Assembly: GCA_021464245.1 (NCBI GenBank)
Contig: JADCRB010000151.1
Coordinates: 356,947 to 420,946 of the forward strand
From: Carallia brachiata
Lineage: Eukaryota; Streptophyta; Magnoliopsida; Malpighiales; Rhizophoraceae
Direction: 5' to 3'
DNA: 64,000 nt
Made by a program: the position numbers and the translations under genes. Shown one piece after another: positions 1-12,600 of this stretch; positions within the stretch are counted from its first letter, which is position 1, and each line of letters starts with the position of its first letter. The notes beneath the pieces were generated by a model. That model made no database searches, had not been told where the DNA came from, and saw only the letters and a program-made list of their open reading frames with translations.

Positions 1-1990
1 TGCTCGACTATAACTATTACATATTTAAGTGAGTGCTACATTTTCAAATTTTTCAATCAAGGATTTGTTGTCTATTTGAGCGATTATTGTTTAGTGATTG
101 GTTTCTTTATCAGCAGTTACTGCATTATAACTATTTGGTTTTAGCTCTACTATTGTATCCATTAACTTCTGGGTTGCATAAATAACCATTTACTTGTTAA
201 GTACGGAGGGGACTCACTCAAGTGAAAATGAATAATTTTATTATATTAAGTTAAATAAATACACAGTACACACTCAACTCTATAGCAGACGTCAACCTCT
301 CAACATTTACTTAACCTCTCACACTAACGCAACACACAATGTCACTCTTCTTAATTTTTGCCTCTCACTCTCTCACGACAGCGCACACACACACATAACT
401 TTATTGGTTTTCACTCATGCTTAATGGTACAACACAACACACACACCCAACACTTATTTATACGGGTTGGAGGTCGGTGATGAAGCTTCTAGTCTTTTCA
501 AGTATGTTGGTAAAACATCCTAGCTCAATGTTGGTGCAAGACTACTCAAGAAAAATCTAGAAAACATTAATATCCACAACCATAAAGATCAAGATTAGTA
601 GAGAAGCTTCCGGAAGATTCTAGGCTCTTGTGTTGATTTTTATTACTTTCATGCAAATGTAGCAAAGAGGTATGATAAGAAACTAAAACTTTTACAGGAG
701 AAGATTTTTGTATATTGCAGGACTAAGATCGTGTAAAAGCGCCAATAATTTCGGCATAAATGCAATTTTCTTTAGGCATCATGTTTGCTTTCGCCTTATT
801 TTTAATCCCTTTGCTATTATCATAAGGTAGTTAGTAGCCAATTGAGATGAGTATTGGTTCATGAACAGGACACTTCCTTAGTTATGTTTTATCAAGAGAT
901 CTTATAGGAATCTTGTGTGTTGCTTTGAGTGTTTCAATTTTATAAATAATTTATGGAGTCTATGCACAGCTCAAGTTTTGATCAAGTTTTTATGGGGTAG
1001 AGTTATATCCAAATGGAGAGCTTCCCTTTTACCAGAAACTGCTCAAGTTTTGATCACAACACGCAATTGGTTGTATGGTTATAATGGTAATATCATTTTC
1101 TCCTTATATTTAAGTTTCCAATTCTTTGTCTATAGTTTTTAATTTACATTTTATAATTAAAATCAATGTAGTTGTTGATGAGGACAATGACTAAGAAGTT
1201 GTTGGACTAGACATTTAGTTTTCAAAATTGAATGTCGTGGGAGAATCATCTTCGATAGCTTCAAATTGTGTGAGTTCGGATAAGGAAAATAGAGACATTG
1301 AGAATGTGGATATTGGTTTTAGTAGCAAGATTGTCTTTGGCGGAGATATTAGTGTCAACAAGATTTTATGCATTTTTTTGTTGATTGTGTGACTACTGAC
1401 TATATGTAACTAGCTTTTAGACAATCTTTTTGTTGTCTTTTACTGTGATTATTAAATCGTTGGCCGTTTTACTTTCTTTAAAGCCTTAAGCTTCTTTTTT
1501 AAAGTAGTTATCACTCATTTCTCTATACAAGAGTGTTACATCTAAAAATACTTTGTGTCAGGCCTATGAGATGTCTCTAGCTATAGTTGGAATGGTTTAA
1601 AGTAGCTTATAGCAAAACCATTGTTTTATGTTGAAGCTTTTTTTTTTCTTTTTCTTGATGTGCAATTACAAAGTAGTAACGATGTTTATATCATTTCCAT
1701 AAGTTATTTTGGAAATTCAACTCATTCGGAGTGATAAGTGATCGTGCAATTACATGTTTTTTTATTGCCTAGAGCTAGATGAGAACATTTGAGTGCCAAA
1801 AATACATATTATACTTATTTTTTTTATGACTTATAAACTTACCGAAGTTTAGGAAATATGAGTATTTTCATATTTCTTTAATACAAGCAACAAAAGTTAA
1901 TTACTCAAAGACTAAATGTGTATACTTCTAGAATGTAAAGCAACTTGGTTAGAAAAATGAATCTTAATTTTGATTTTTTTTTCCAAAAAA
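1..1990. other. No supported gene; decayed intergenic DNA
   Basis: No open frame here has recognisable protein features. A coding-like but stop-riddled stretch on the plus strand (about 1150-1370) is rich in Ser, Asn, Asp and Glu and looks like an old pseudogene remnant of unknown origin. Short CA-rich runs lie near 385-450. Nothing else is supportable. Confidence 0.5.
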
Positions 1991-1992
1991 AT

Positions 1993-2125
1993 GTGTCAAC
2001 CCATGGGTCAACCCTAACCCAACCCAAACCCAAAGCGATTTAACCCGAAATAACTCGAAGGTAACTTGACCCTAAATGACCCGCACTCAAAGTGACCCAA
2101 CCTGATAACCCGTTTAATGTCTCTT
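1993..2125. repeat. Degenerate GACCCAACCC-type simple repeat
   Basis: The stretch is built of variants of ACCCAACCC, GACCCG and AACCCG. Such runs are common in plant genomes as the ends or interiors of old DNA transposons. No terminal repeats or target duplication could be defined, so the class is open. Confidence 0.4.
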
Positions 2126-3473
2126 ATTTACTTTACATTAGAGCCGCTACCACCATTTCTCCCTCATCCTCCTCCCACCACCACCACCACCACCAGCAGT
2201 GAACAAAGCTTCAATCTTTGTACCATACTTTCCTCTCTAGCCCACCTTCAAATATATGTCTACAAAATATTGAGAGATCATAATCCCTTCCTCTGATCGA
2301 TTTGATGTTCGAGAGATTGGAGAAAGAAGGGCTGCTAGCTTTAGGGCTCCTTTCAGTTCGATAAGGAAGAAGAAAATAGGGAGTTCAAAAATGGACGAAA
2401 GAGGCTTTATATAAATGAATGGTGTTGATGAGTCTGCGGTGGAATTTTAAAATTAAATTCGCACTTTAGGTTTTTTTTGTGCACGATATATGTTTAAGTC
2501 CGTGCCATTTTTATGTTATTGGTCGGTCCTCACAGGTGTTATTGAGTAGGGTTCAACTACAGTTTTACACTGAAGGGTATACCGAGTGACATGGGAGGCC
2601 AGTTATTAATGACACATCGAATTGAAAAATTGAATCATCTATTCAACGTGTAAAAATGTTGTGAGTCCCATAGTAGAGCCTGAACAGTAAAAAGTGCATA
2701 TAAAACTAGAGTTCTCCATTGAAGGTGGTTGGCAGAAGACAATCTTTACCTTTAGGATTGGAATTTATGCTTGCAGGAGGTAATTAGTTTGCAATCTTGC
2801 ATTCGATTCACCGGCTCGCCCAAGATTTCTGCCAGCAAGGGTAATTAATTTGCTATCCTTTGCAATGTTCTTCAGTTCTGGCTATAGATCAGATCATCAA
2901 CATTATGCCAACTGATCTACTAACAACTGAACCAACTCTCTCCTACCCTCTTCTACTCGGCCATATAACTTCCTTCCTTTATCCTCAAATTGTCAAGATC
3001 TTCATCATGGGAACAACGCCGACCATCAACAGTGTCATTTTCCTGCAAAAAATAACTTCTTTGGTCCTTCTATCTACAACGCCAAGATTGACTGCAGAGC
3101 GGTATTTTTTTTCCCAGGAGGTTGATAGTGACATAGTAGGCTGACGTAAAGTTAGAGACCAATTGACATGGTAGGCTGAGATGTATCATGCATTGTTATA
3201 ACACATCAGTAAATTTAACATCGTCCTTGATAGATGGACCAAATTAATTTAACGAGCATAACGTTAGAGACCAATTTTAAAAAAATGTTATGAATAAAAT
3301 ATAATAAATATTAAAACCTTGTGGGTAAAATTAAATTTTATGTTAAAAATAAATAATTTAATGACTATAAATTCAAAATTTAATGCTTTGGATTTTTTAT
3401 ACTCCAACGGATTCTTGAAAAAAAAATTCTAAAAAAATCTCAACTTGGAGTATCTCTCCGAACAATGATTCTT
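2126..3473. other. No supported gene; CCA microsatellite inside
   Basis: A CCA-type trinucleotide run lies at about 2172-2200. Short phrases such as acatggtaggctga and agagaccaatt recur near 3140-3270 and suggest old transposon debris. The 94-codon plus-strand frame at 2860-3144 shows no motif and has no flanking gene structure. Confidence 0.4.
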
Positions 3474-3482
3474 AATAATTTC

Positions 3483-5548
3483 AGAGACAAAGACAAGTTC
3501 ACAATTAAATTAGTAATTATAGATTTTGATCAAATAAAATCAGTAAAACAAATTTGTTCAAATAAAGTTAGAATAATTTGAAGTCGTTCAAATTTAAGTC
3601 TTCCATCTCTTTTACTATTATTTGCTGACATGTCATTTGACGTGATGACTAATTTGTTGAATGGAACTATCTCGTCAGCAATTAATCGCCACGTGTGTAG
3701 TCCCAGACTCCCAGTGCGGCGATTCATAATTAGGCTAGCATCTTTCAAAAAAGTAAATTCAAAATTTGTAAAAAGTTATTCAAAAATTTTAAAATATCAT
3801 AAATAAATTTAAAGCATATATAAATCATAAATTTCAAAAATATTTTAAGGTAATCCACTAGTAGTTTAAACAATATAAAAATTTACAAGAAAATGCAAAA
3901 TATTTTAAAATTTCTTAAAATTAAAAAATAATTGAAATAATTTTGAAAATATAAAAACTTCTAAAAATATAAAGAAATCTCAATATATTAAAAAGTATAA
4001 ATTTTTGTTTTTAAAAAATATAATTTCAAAGAATTATATAATCTAAAAAATTAAAAATTTTATTAAAAATTAAAAATATAAAAAATGTAAAAGTTCAAAA
4101 AATTCACAAATTCAAAAAAAAAAAAAAAAAGCGAATCTAGATGGACCAGCAAACCCGTACCCCCTCTAACCCATTTCCTCTGTCGGCACTGTTACCATTG
4201 CCACTCTACCGCCGGCATTGTCACCATCGCCACTTCACACGATCTTCCAATAAAGAAGATAGCCCAGAGGCATCTCCATCACTACTTTACCAAACTCAAC
4301 AAACCCACAAGAGCAGCATCCCAAAAAATCCTATTGCTCAGCCCACAGGACAGAATCTGCAGTGTGATCTACTAGAAACCTCTTCGGCGCCCTTCACATG
4401 ACGTCGCTGCCGCTGAGATCATCAGCAACCGGTCGCCCCTGTCATAACTGGTCCTTCCTCTTGCCATCGACCACCCACCTTGGAAATTTGGAGGCATCGT
4501 CGGCATCTTACTGAAGCAGTAATTTGGAAACTGGTAAAGACTCTGAATCCTATAGCTTATTGATTTTTTGTGTTCGGATTGCTTTGTGGCTAATTTTGAG
4601 GAATTGGAAACCTTAGTAGAGACGAATTAGTTTTTAATCGAACTGTTAAATTTCCTATTAAAGAAATAATGTGTCTTCTATAATAGACCTGAAAAATCAG
4701 CCAAAATTCCCCCTTTTTGTTGTTATGTCATTTATCCTTACTATTCAACAACTCTGCCAAGCTGAAGCCGGAGGAGTGAAGGCGGAAGCATGTTGTTAGA
4801 ATGATGGTGGAACTTCCTGTTGTTGTAGTTGTGGTGTTGACGGAGGTTGTTATTCTGTTGATGATTGAGAAGACTGTAAAGTGCGGCGATGATGCTTGCA
4901 TTGCGGAATTGCGGGGCAGAGAGGATTTTTTTATTTTTGTTTTTTTATATTTTTTGATTTTTAACAATATTTTGGGTTTTTTTTTTACTTTTTGGAATTC
5001 TTTGGAAATTTAAATTTTTTAACAAAAATTAATTTTCAGAATTTTCATATTTTCAAAATTCTTAAAATTTTTTTGAATTTTCAAAAATTTTTAAAATGTT
5101 TTGAATGTTTTATTAAAATTTTATATTTTTCAAAATTTTATATTGAATTTTCAGATTTTATTTTAAAATTTCAGTTTTTTATAGAATTTTCTAAAATTTT
5201 GTGTTGAATTATGTGAGTTATAAAAGTTTAAGTTCTTAAACTTATTTTATTTTAAATTTTTTTTCATATTTATTTTTCAAATTTTCAATTTTTTGGAGAG
5301 AGTTAAAAGTTAATGACTCACTTTTAAGTCATCATGTCATCATTTTTCTATGTTAGCATTAAATACTGACAATGTTTCCTGGTCAATGACACGTCAGCGT
5401 CTACACGCTTAACATATTTAGAATTAATGTTTGATAAAATCTAAATTTAGACGATTTGTAAATGTTCTGACTCTATTTGGATAAATTTTTTTTATTGACC
5501 TTATTTAATTAAAGATAATAGTTAGGAATGTGATTGTAAACTTATCCC
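3483..5548. mobile_element. Mutator-like non-autonomous element with long TIRs
   Basis: The left arm (from 3483) and the reverse complement of the right arm (to 5548) align over a long distance. Matched blocks include GTTcACAAT with GTTtACAAT, TTgTtCAAATAaAGTtAGAA with TTaTcCAAATAgAGTcAGAA, and CGTtcAAATTTA with CGTctAAATTTA. AT-rich inner arms (about 3765-4130 and 4930-5300) continue the inverted symmetry. Flanking 9-mers are AATAATTTC (3474-3482) and AATAATTTT (5549-5557), which fits the 9-bp target duplication typical of Mutator-like elements. No transposase is visible. The class is inferred from TIR length and duplication size. Confidence 0.6.
4141..4540 (+). other. GC-richer passenger segment inside the Mutator-like element
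   Basis: Between very AT-rich arms lies about 400 bp of much higher GC content. It includes an 86-codon plus-strand frame (4141-4401) rich in Pro, Ser, Thr and His, followed by further coding-like composition with no continuous frame. The layout resembles a Pack-MULE that captured part of a host gene. The source gene was not recognised and the frame may not be translated. Confidence 0.35.
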
Positions 5549-5590
5549 AATAATTTTGCCATTTTCTAAGGAGAGTGAAATTCTAAAACA

Positions 5591-6418
5591 GTCTCCAACA
5601 GATTCTCTTTTTTTTTTTCTTAACAAAAGATATCCAAATCCTCTGCTCGGGATAGCCATTCCTAAGTCTACTTGGAAATGGTATAGTCCTTTGGGATTGG
5701 GCGACGCCGTGGTCGCCGTCCTTGCTCGCGTCGGCGATCAAATGGAGTGGCCCTTACCTGGCCAAAGAGGAGGCTTCCATCCAGCTGGATCAATCCCGTT
5801 ACTTTTTCATTCATTCCCGCCAGACAAAGATAGAAGAGTTTGATTACAAGCTCGCACGTTGCTATTACTTCTTCTTTTTTTTTAATTTTGTATTTTTTTA
5901 AAAAAATTTAAACGTATTTATTATTATTTTAAAATATATTTAATATTATTAAAAAGTTTATTTTTCAAAAAAAATCTTAAAATATATTTAGTGTTATACT
6001 CAATATATTCAGTGTTACGTTAAAAATTATTTTTTAATTTTTTTTTCTTGCTAATGGATGACCCTTATGTTACAGTCCTACACTGACCTTGTTGCAGAAA
6101 AAAATTGCTATGTTGTAGTTGTAAGCAGAATTTGTTACAACCAAAAAGTGTTATGTTGTAACAGTAAGACCAACCAATCAATAGCTGTCTGTCTGCCCCC
6201 GCGTGGAGTAGTGTGCAGTTATATAGTTTTTCAGAAGATAAAAATTGTCGAAGGCCTCAAGTTGTTTGCAATTGCATCGAAAGGAAGGACAAGAGGGTTT
6301 CTTGCAAGAAATCAGTTGGGATTTCATGTATTCAGATTTACTTTTCATGTTTCCTAGTATAAATAGAACTCCACTACAAATAAGACTTTTAGAAATTATT
6401 AAAAACTAAACTAAACAC
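5591..6418 (+). repeat. Dispersed repeat, copy 1 (with internal insertion)
   Basis: Blocks match the segment at 16831-17251: gtctccaac at the left end, ggcgacgccgtggtcgccgt, gatcaaatggag, then ttgtttgcaattgcatcgaa, caagaaatcagtt and cctagtataaatagaactcc. Copy 1 has about 395 bp of extra sequence (roughly 5840-6235) that copy 2 lacks. The element family is not known. A TATA-like tataaat in the shared 3' part may be a promoter remnant. Confidence 0.65.
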
Positions 6419-8700
6419 CTACTAATTAGACAGATTATTATTTTCCGATATCACAATTTGCATATGTTGAAGTATAAACACTAAAATATTTGCACAGGCA
6501 CACAGTTCGTTCCCAAATTTTTTATCGTCCTCTTGCATGCACCTACTATGCAAAGACTGCTAGGCCATGCAGGCTTCAAGTGATGACTTGGCAAGCCACA
6601 AGAAGCCTGGATCATGCGCCAAAAAGGGCAAGAGTTACGCTTTGGAATTAACGTGATTGAGGGAAATTCCTTCGGGGCCAAGTTCTTAGTGTAGAAGAAA
6701 ATATGGTTGGAATGCCAACTTTCTGCAAGAACCATCAGAATTCATACTATTTAATTAAGGCAAGCTTAAGTGCCAATAATCCGCCAGGAAAATGAACGGA
6801 AATCATATAGTGGATGCTCATAATTCTAAAATTGAAGAGAGACTACCTTCGTCGGGCATCCAGGAAGCTTAAATCTCCAAAAAAAAAAAAAAAACCTTTA
6901 CAGGATTGCGTGAAATAGGGAGTTTAAAGGTTTCAGCGGAAGAATCTGGACCTGTCGAGGCCGGTTTTAGTCTCAACAGTGAAGAAAACAGACTGTTGGA
7001 GTTTGTTTGGAAGCAGCGCGTGGTACTTGCAAATAACTGTTCTGGACTCACTGCATGCTTTTCCCTTTCTTTAGGAGTCAGTTTTATATTATCTATCCGG
7101 GAGGGGTCTGCTCTTCCATATTTGATGTGGAGTGAGGTAGGAAAATATAGAAACATTGCCACACAGAAACAATATAACATCCAATTGCTCGTCTATAATT
7201 GTCTTAGAGAGAGGAGCAAAACAAGTTTGCCTAAAAGGTACAAATAAGATCCAGATAGTTTGCCATCAAATTAATTTTTGAACATTTTTGCAGCGACATC
7301 CATGTGGCATGCCAAAATGATCTAATTCACCCAACAATTGCCAATCTTAGTCTTCACAGACACAATAGCCTGAATGTCAATGAAAGAAACACTAGCAGGC
7401 ATCATTAGCATGCTAAGCTAAACAGCAATCACTTCTTACATTGTCTTCTCAGCCATACGAGAGGTGTTGATAAAACAGCAAAAAACAATCTTTTGGGACG
7501 CTCAATAATTAGACAGTGGACACTGACATTTAACCAATCTCTGTTAAGATAAAATGGAGTTAGAATAATATATATATATAACAGTCAGCAACTTCACAGC
7601 TGCAAAATTTTAGCTCTATATGGCTGCGTGAAATAAGGTGTGGGACCTGAGTTGGTTTGACCCCGGCAAGTGGGACTTCCACAAACTATCGGAAAATCGC
7701 GAATTCTTGGTTGTGAATTAAGACGGGTATAAGCAAACATTATGAAAGGCTCATGAAGCAGGCATGGGTTTACCCCTGTTGATCCAATCCAAATTGTCGA
7801 AACCCACAGGCAAAAATCCCTAATTACGGGTGCAAAGTGCAGACGGAGAGATACGCTCACGAAAGTCGGTGGCTCTATAAAAGTTCGTTTAAATTCAGGA
7901 GATAACTTTTAAAAATTGTTTAATTTTGAAACTTTCTTTGATAATCAAGTTGAACTTATGTAAGAAGATATTGTTCATGAATCACTGAAGACTTGGTTAT
8001 GCGTATATTTGCTTAGAGCGCAAATACATATATACTGAATTTGGATGTGTCTATGTTTCAAATAAAAATAAAATTAATAATTTTAAAACAATATTGATAA
8101 TTTTTATAATAAAAAATAATAATTTTTAATTTTTATTTAAAAAATTATCAGTTTTATTTTAAAATTATTAATCTTATTTTCATTCAGAACATCAATTAAA
8201 ACACCAAAATTCAATACACCAACATTTTCTCATTTGCTAAATGAATTGATATAAGTTCATTTTAAAGATTTACTTAAGGCCCGATTTAAAAATTTGACAG
8301 GACAGATTTAGCATGATTAATTTTAACTCAAAATATGCTCATAGTAATACAAAATTGGTTTGAAATCTAGGGAATCGTTATCTCAACTGCTGCAAATCAG
8401 TTGATTCCTGTTCTTTTTACCTTCACTCTCTTTTCAATTCTTGAACTGATATTGCAAAAGTTGTTTGTTATGGAAAAAAATTAAATAAATTAATTATTTT
8501 TTTATTTGGTCCTCAACAAATTAATTATTTTTTTTATCAATCAAAATTGATAGTTCAACAATAAATAAAAAGAAAGGTAAACGTTAAGTCTGACGAATGA
8601 TTGAGACACAAGTCGTCAACAACGCAGACTATGTCGGGTGCTCCAAGGATCCTTTTTTCAGTGGAATGAGATGTTAATGAAGTTTGTGACAGAGTTGCTT
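6419..8700. other. No supported gene
   Basis: Frames of about 80-113 codons (6481-6735 minus, 6906-7247 plus, 7594-7860 minus) have no recognisable domain, overlap each other on opposite strands, and show no splice context. An AT-rich zone follows from 8050 to 8200. Confidence 0.45.
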
Positions 8701-8708
8701 TGCCATAG

Positions 8709-10111
8709 TGTTAGGACCCGTCCATGAGAGAGAAGCCCAAGTGTTAAGCCCAATTAGTGGAAGCCGATGGGGAGGCAGTCTTCACGACATTTTCATGTTT
8801 TCACTTTCGGTAATAGCTGTCAGCATTCCTGAAGCTTCTATTGGGTGGTACATAGTGAGGGATAGGTGAATAGTACTGAGTTATGAAAATTGCCGGGTAG
8901 GTGAATAGTAGTTAGTCATGCAAATTGCAGCTAAATGCAAGTCTATATCTCTTCTCTCTCCATCCAATTCTATCAATCAAACTTTGTTTCTCTTATCTCC
9001 TTCCCTAATTCTCGTGCTCTATTCTTCTTAAATCTCCTCCTCCATCTCTTTGCCTCTCATTTATGCTTTAGGAATACTCAAACTTTATGAAGTTTAGCTG
9101 TAGGCTTCCTGTTTGTGTTATGGGTTAGCATTGTTAATCATTGTGTTTTGTACGAATCCCAATTTGAGTTGTGTTTAAGGCTGTTTCTTGTAAGCCTTAC
9201 TTCTGTGTATTTGTCGTAATGGGCCGATTGCCCTTGTGAGTTAGATCCATTAATATTGGGTCCTTCCTTTATCTCCTATGGTCTCCTTGTGCCCATAAAG
9301 AGGAGGACCACACCAGGATATTAATCTCTCTTGAGCCTATTTTTATCAACTGGGCAATGCTCTCCCTCCCTGGTCTCCAGGTGGAGAGGTTGAGACTCTT
9401 AGCGGACTAAAAAAAGACTATGCCTTCCGCTCAAACCAAAAAACAAAAAGAAAAATTCAGGTGATGTAGGAGCACCCCATAATCAACTTTTAGGTGCTTT
9501 AACTCTCTTTTGCTATTTTATTCTTTTAATTATTGTTTTATTTATCAATTTTAATAACTAGCGTGTGACTATTTTTAATTAAAGGTTATTATATAAACTA
9601 ATCTATAACTTTGTGAGACGTGACAAATTTATCTTCACTTTTAAAAAGTAATAATTTAAAAATCATAAAAATATTTAGTAATAAAATTATCTTACCGTTG
9701 GTTTATATTGATGGACTCCATTAAGCTAACTGACATACCACGATGACATGTAGAAACTAAATGAAGGGGACAAAAGACGAAAAACCACCTAGAAACCATA
9801 TGGGATACAGGCACCTGTTAGGCAAAACAGCCCACAAGTTGGGCCAAAGTGGGATATTTGCCCAAGAAACCCAAACCCATTTCACTGATTCAACTTTTTT
9901 AACTAATATCTTGGGTCCAATAGGGTTTAAAAGTGGTTATGTTTGGACTAGGCTGGAAGTAGAAGAACTATTGTCTGAGCCCACTCAATTTACATAAGGG
10001 TGGGTCAGCGTGGGACTCAACCGGAAATTTTATAGCCCAAAATACATGTTGTTCTTATTGCACTTGGGTAATATTTTATTGATGTTATATATAATATAAT
10101 AACAGAAATTT
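8709..10111 (+). other. Unclassified repeat-like region, possibly an old LTR
   Basis: The stretch starting TGTTAGGACCC at 8709, followed by a CT-rich segment near 8950-9060, resembles the start and R/U5 region of a Copia-type LTR. No matching second LTR, primer-binding site or convincing target duplication was found. The 78-codon frame at 9761-9997 has no recognised domain. Confidence 0.25.
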
Positions 10112-11945
10112 TTGGAATATTCATATGTTTACATGGTATTTTTTGATATTGAAATTTTTAAAAAATTAATTTTTTAATTTTTTAATTTAATAAAATCTCA
10201 ACAATTATAATCTTTTTCAGTATTCTCATAAAATTAAAATTTTAATAATAATAGTCTTTTTTAATATTCTATTAAAGTTTTCTTAGTGTTTTAATTATAG
10301 TTTTTTTAATATTCTATTAAAATTAGAAATTTAGTTTCAAATACCAACATCATTCAATTTTCTTTTTCACACTAAAAAGAGCATTAATATTTTTTATTTG
10401 TATTATTAGTTGCAAAATAATTATTAGAAGCATTTTGTTATTTCATACTATTTAGCTTTGCACTCAAAAAAATCCACGGTTTCTCATTGGATCTATTTTT
10501 TGTAAACATATTGGATCTTTAAGTTGCAAATAACTTGTATTGTAGTTTTCTCTTCGTCTAATTCTTCAATTTGCTACAAAGGATGATTTCCGCAAATCTA
10601 TTCATAATTAAATGTTTAGGCCTTTTCCAAATGTAAATATTTCATCAACTATGTACATTGTGTTTCTCTTTTATGAAGATGACTTTCTGTTTAATTTGCT
10701 TCTCTTCTTTCCTCATGTTTCTTGCCATCTCTAATCCCTACACATGTACTTTGCTTTATTCTCAATTGAAAAAATTAATTTCCTTTTTTTTTCTCTTTCC
10801 TCAAGTTTATTGTTAATATCCATGTAAATTAATGTTTTTTTAAGCTTATTTGTACTGTAGGAATTGCGAAATACACGAAGAACAGTTGGTCGGTTCGCAC
10901 TAATATTTCATTATGGTCTGGTCGGATGCAAGGTCAAATTTTTCTTGCTTTTTTCTTTGAAATTAAGTTTTGAATTTTAATTCAAAATCTTGCCCGAAAA
11001 TTAGCCTTTGATGTAAATTTGTGGACTAAATTGGCGGCTCTCGATTGAACTAGGTAACAGTGGTTCATCCAACTTTCAATATTGTGTAATAATTCGAGCA
11101 ATACTAGGTTGATTCATTGGTCAAGATTGATCCCACCAATTTCCACAATCGGGTATGTTTTATTCTTTCTTCTCCTTCATTGACTTTTTTTATAAAAACT
11201 TGACAGATTTTTCTTTTATAAATTTCTAAGGAATTTAATAATCTTTCAATATCTATATCTATATTTGTATTCTATATGCAATATATATAGTATATAAAGT
11301 TAAAACTAAGAAAAAATTTTAGTTATTTTGTATGCAGCGATCTCTCATAAATTCAAAATTAAAGATATTAAATATAAATTTAAATTGTAATCGAATAAAT
11401 ATTTTATAATTTTATTAATTTATATAATCCTACTTTGTCTCTAATTAAATTTTTATAATTAAATCTAAATTAATATTAAAAAAATTAGTTTAAAATAGAT
11501 TTTTAAAACAAAAATAATATTTAAATTTTAAATATTTTTATTTTAAATAAAACACAAAATAAAGTAAAATTTCAATTAATAATACAAATAAATGATGCTC
11601 TACTGTTCTTAAAATGCTTTCAATAATTATTTTGTAACTAATAACACAAATAAAGAATATTAATGTCCTTTTTATAGTGTGAAAAAGAAAATTGAATGAT
11701 ATTAGTATTGAAACTAAAATTCTAATTTTAATAGAATACTGAAAAAGACTACAATTGAAATACTAATAAAGACTTTAATAGAATACTAAAAAAGACTATC
11801 ATTATTAAAATTTTAATTCTATTAAAACATTAAAAAAGATTACAATTGTTGAGATTTTATTAAATTAAAAAATTTTAAAAACTAAAAATTGATCTTTTAA
11901 GAATTTTAGCACCAGAAATTACCACATAAACATTGAAATATTTTT
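10112..11945. mobile_element. Non-autonomous element with ~340-bp terminal inverted repeats
   Basis: The left arm (10112-10450) is the clear reverse complement of the right arm (11608-11945). Shared blocks include aataaaatctcaacaatt with its complement aattgttgagattttatt, and ttcaattttctttttcacac with gtgtgaaaaagaaaattgaa. The 1.1-kb centre holds no frame of note. Arms this long would form a strong hairpin in RNA. The superfamily is uncertain, since the target duplication could not be defined in the AT-rich flanks. Confidence 0.65.
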
Positions 11946-12049
11946 ATTTGTATTTATATTTTATTTGAAATAGAAAAAAAAAAGAAATTAAATGTTTATT
12001 ATTATTTTTGTTTTCTAAATATGATTTAAATTGAGTTCAATTTATAATA

Positions 12050-12600
12050 TACATATTACAAATTCCACTAATTAAATTATAAAATTAATTTAATAGAATA
12101 TCAAAATAGACTACACTTATTAAAATTTTACAAGTATTAAAATTTTACAAGTATTGAAATTGTAATTCTATTTGAAGAAAGACTAAAATTAATGAAAATT
12201 TATTAAATTAAAAATTTTTTTAAAATCTCAAAATTAACAAAAATTCCACCGAATAAGAACTCATCATATAATGTGCAGCCGTGTAGGGATGAAGAATATG
12301 GCAGAAAAGACAATGAATTCTCTCACCGTATAAAATCTCAACAATTATAATTTTTTTAGTATTTGAATAGAATTAGAATTTAATAATTGTAGTCTTTTTT
12401 AGTATTCTCAACAATTATTCTATTGTAATAGATTTATGATTTTAATTAATGTAGGATTACAATAATTATAATATTTCTTAGTATTCTATTAAAATTATAA
12501 TTTTAATTTCAATAAATTTTAGGATTCTTATATATATGTTATCTTCTTTTTCACATTATAAAAGTATAACTATTCTTTACTTGCATTATTGTTCTTTTCA
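12050..12600. repeat. Extra arm fragments of the 10.1-kb inverted-repeat family
   Basis: 12060-12245 resembles the right arm (atagaatatcaaaatagactac). 12330-12600 resembles the left arm (taaaatctcaacaattataa, then agtattctat). They lie directly beside the main element and suggest a second, nested or rearranged copy. Confidence 0.5.

Noticed and set aside
8709..9480. Confident solo LTR
   Set aside because: Only the start resembles a Copia LTR; no matching end or target duplication was found.
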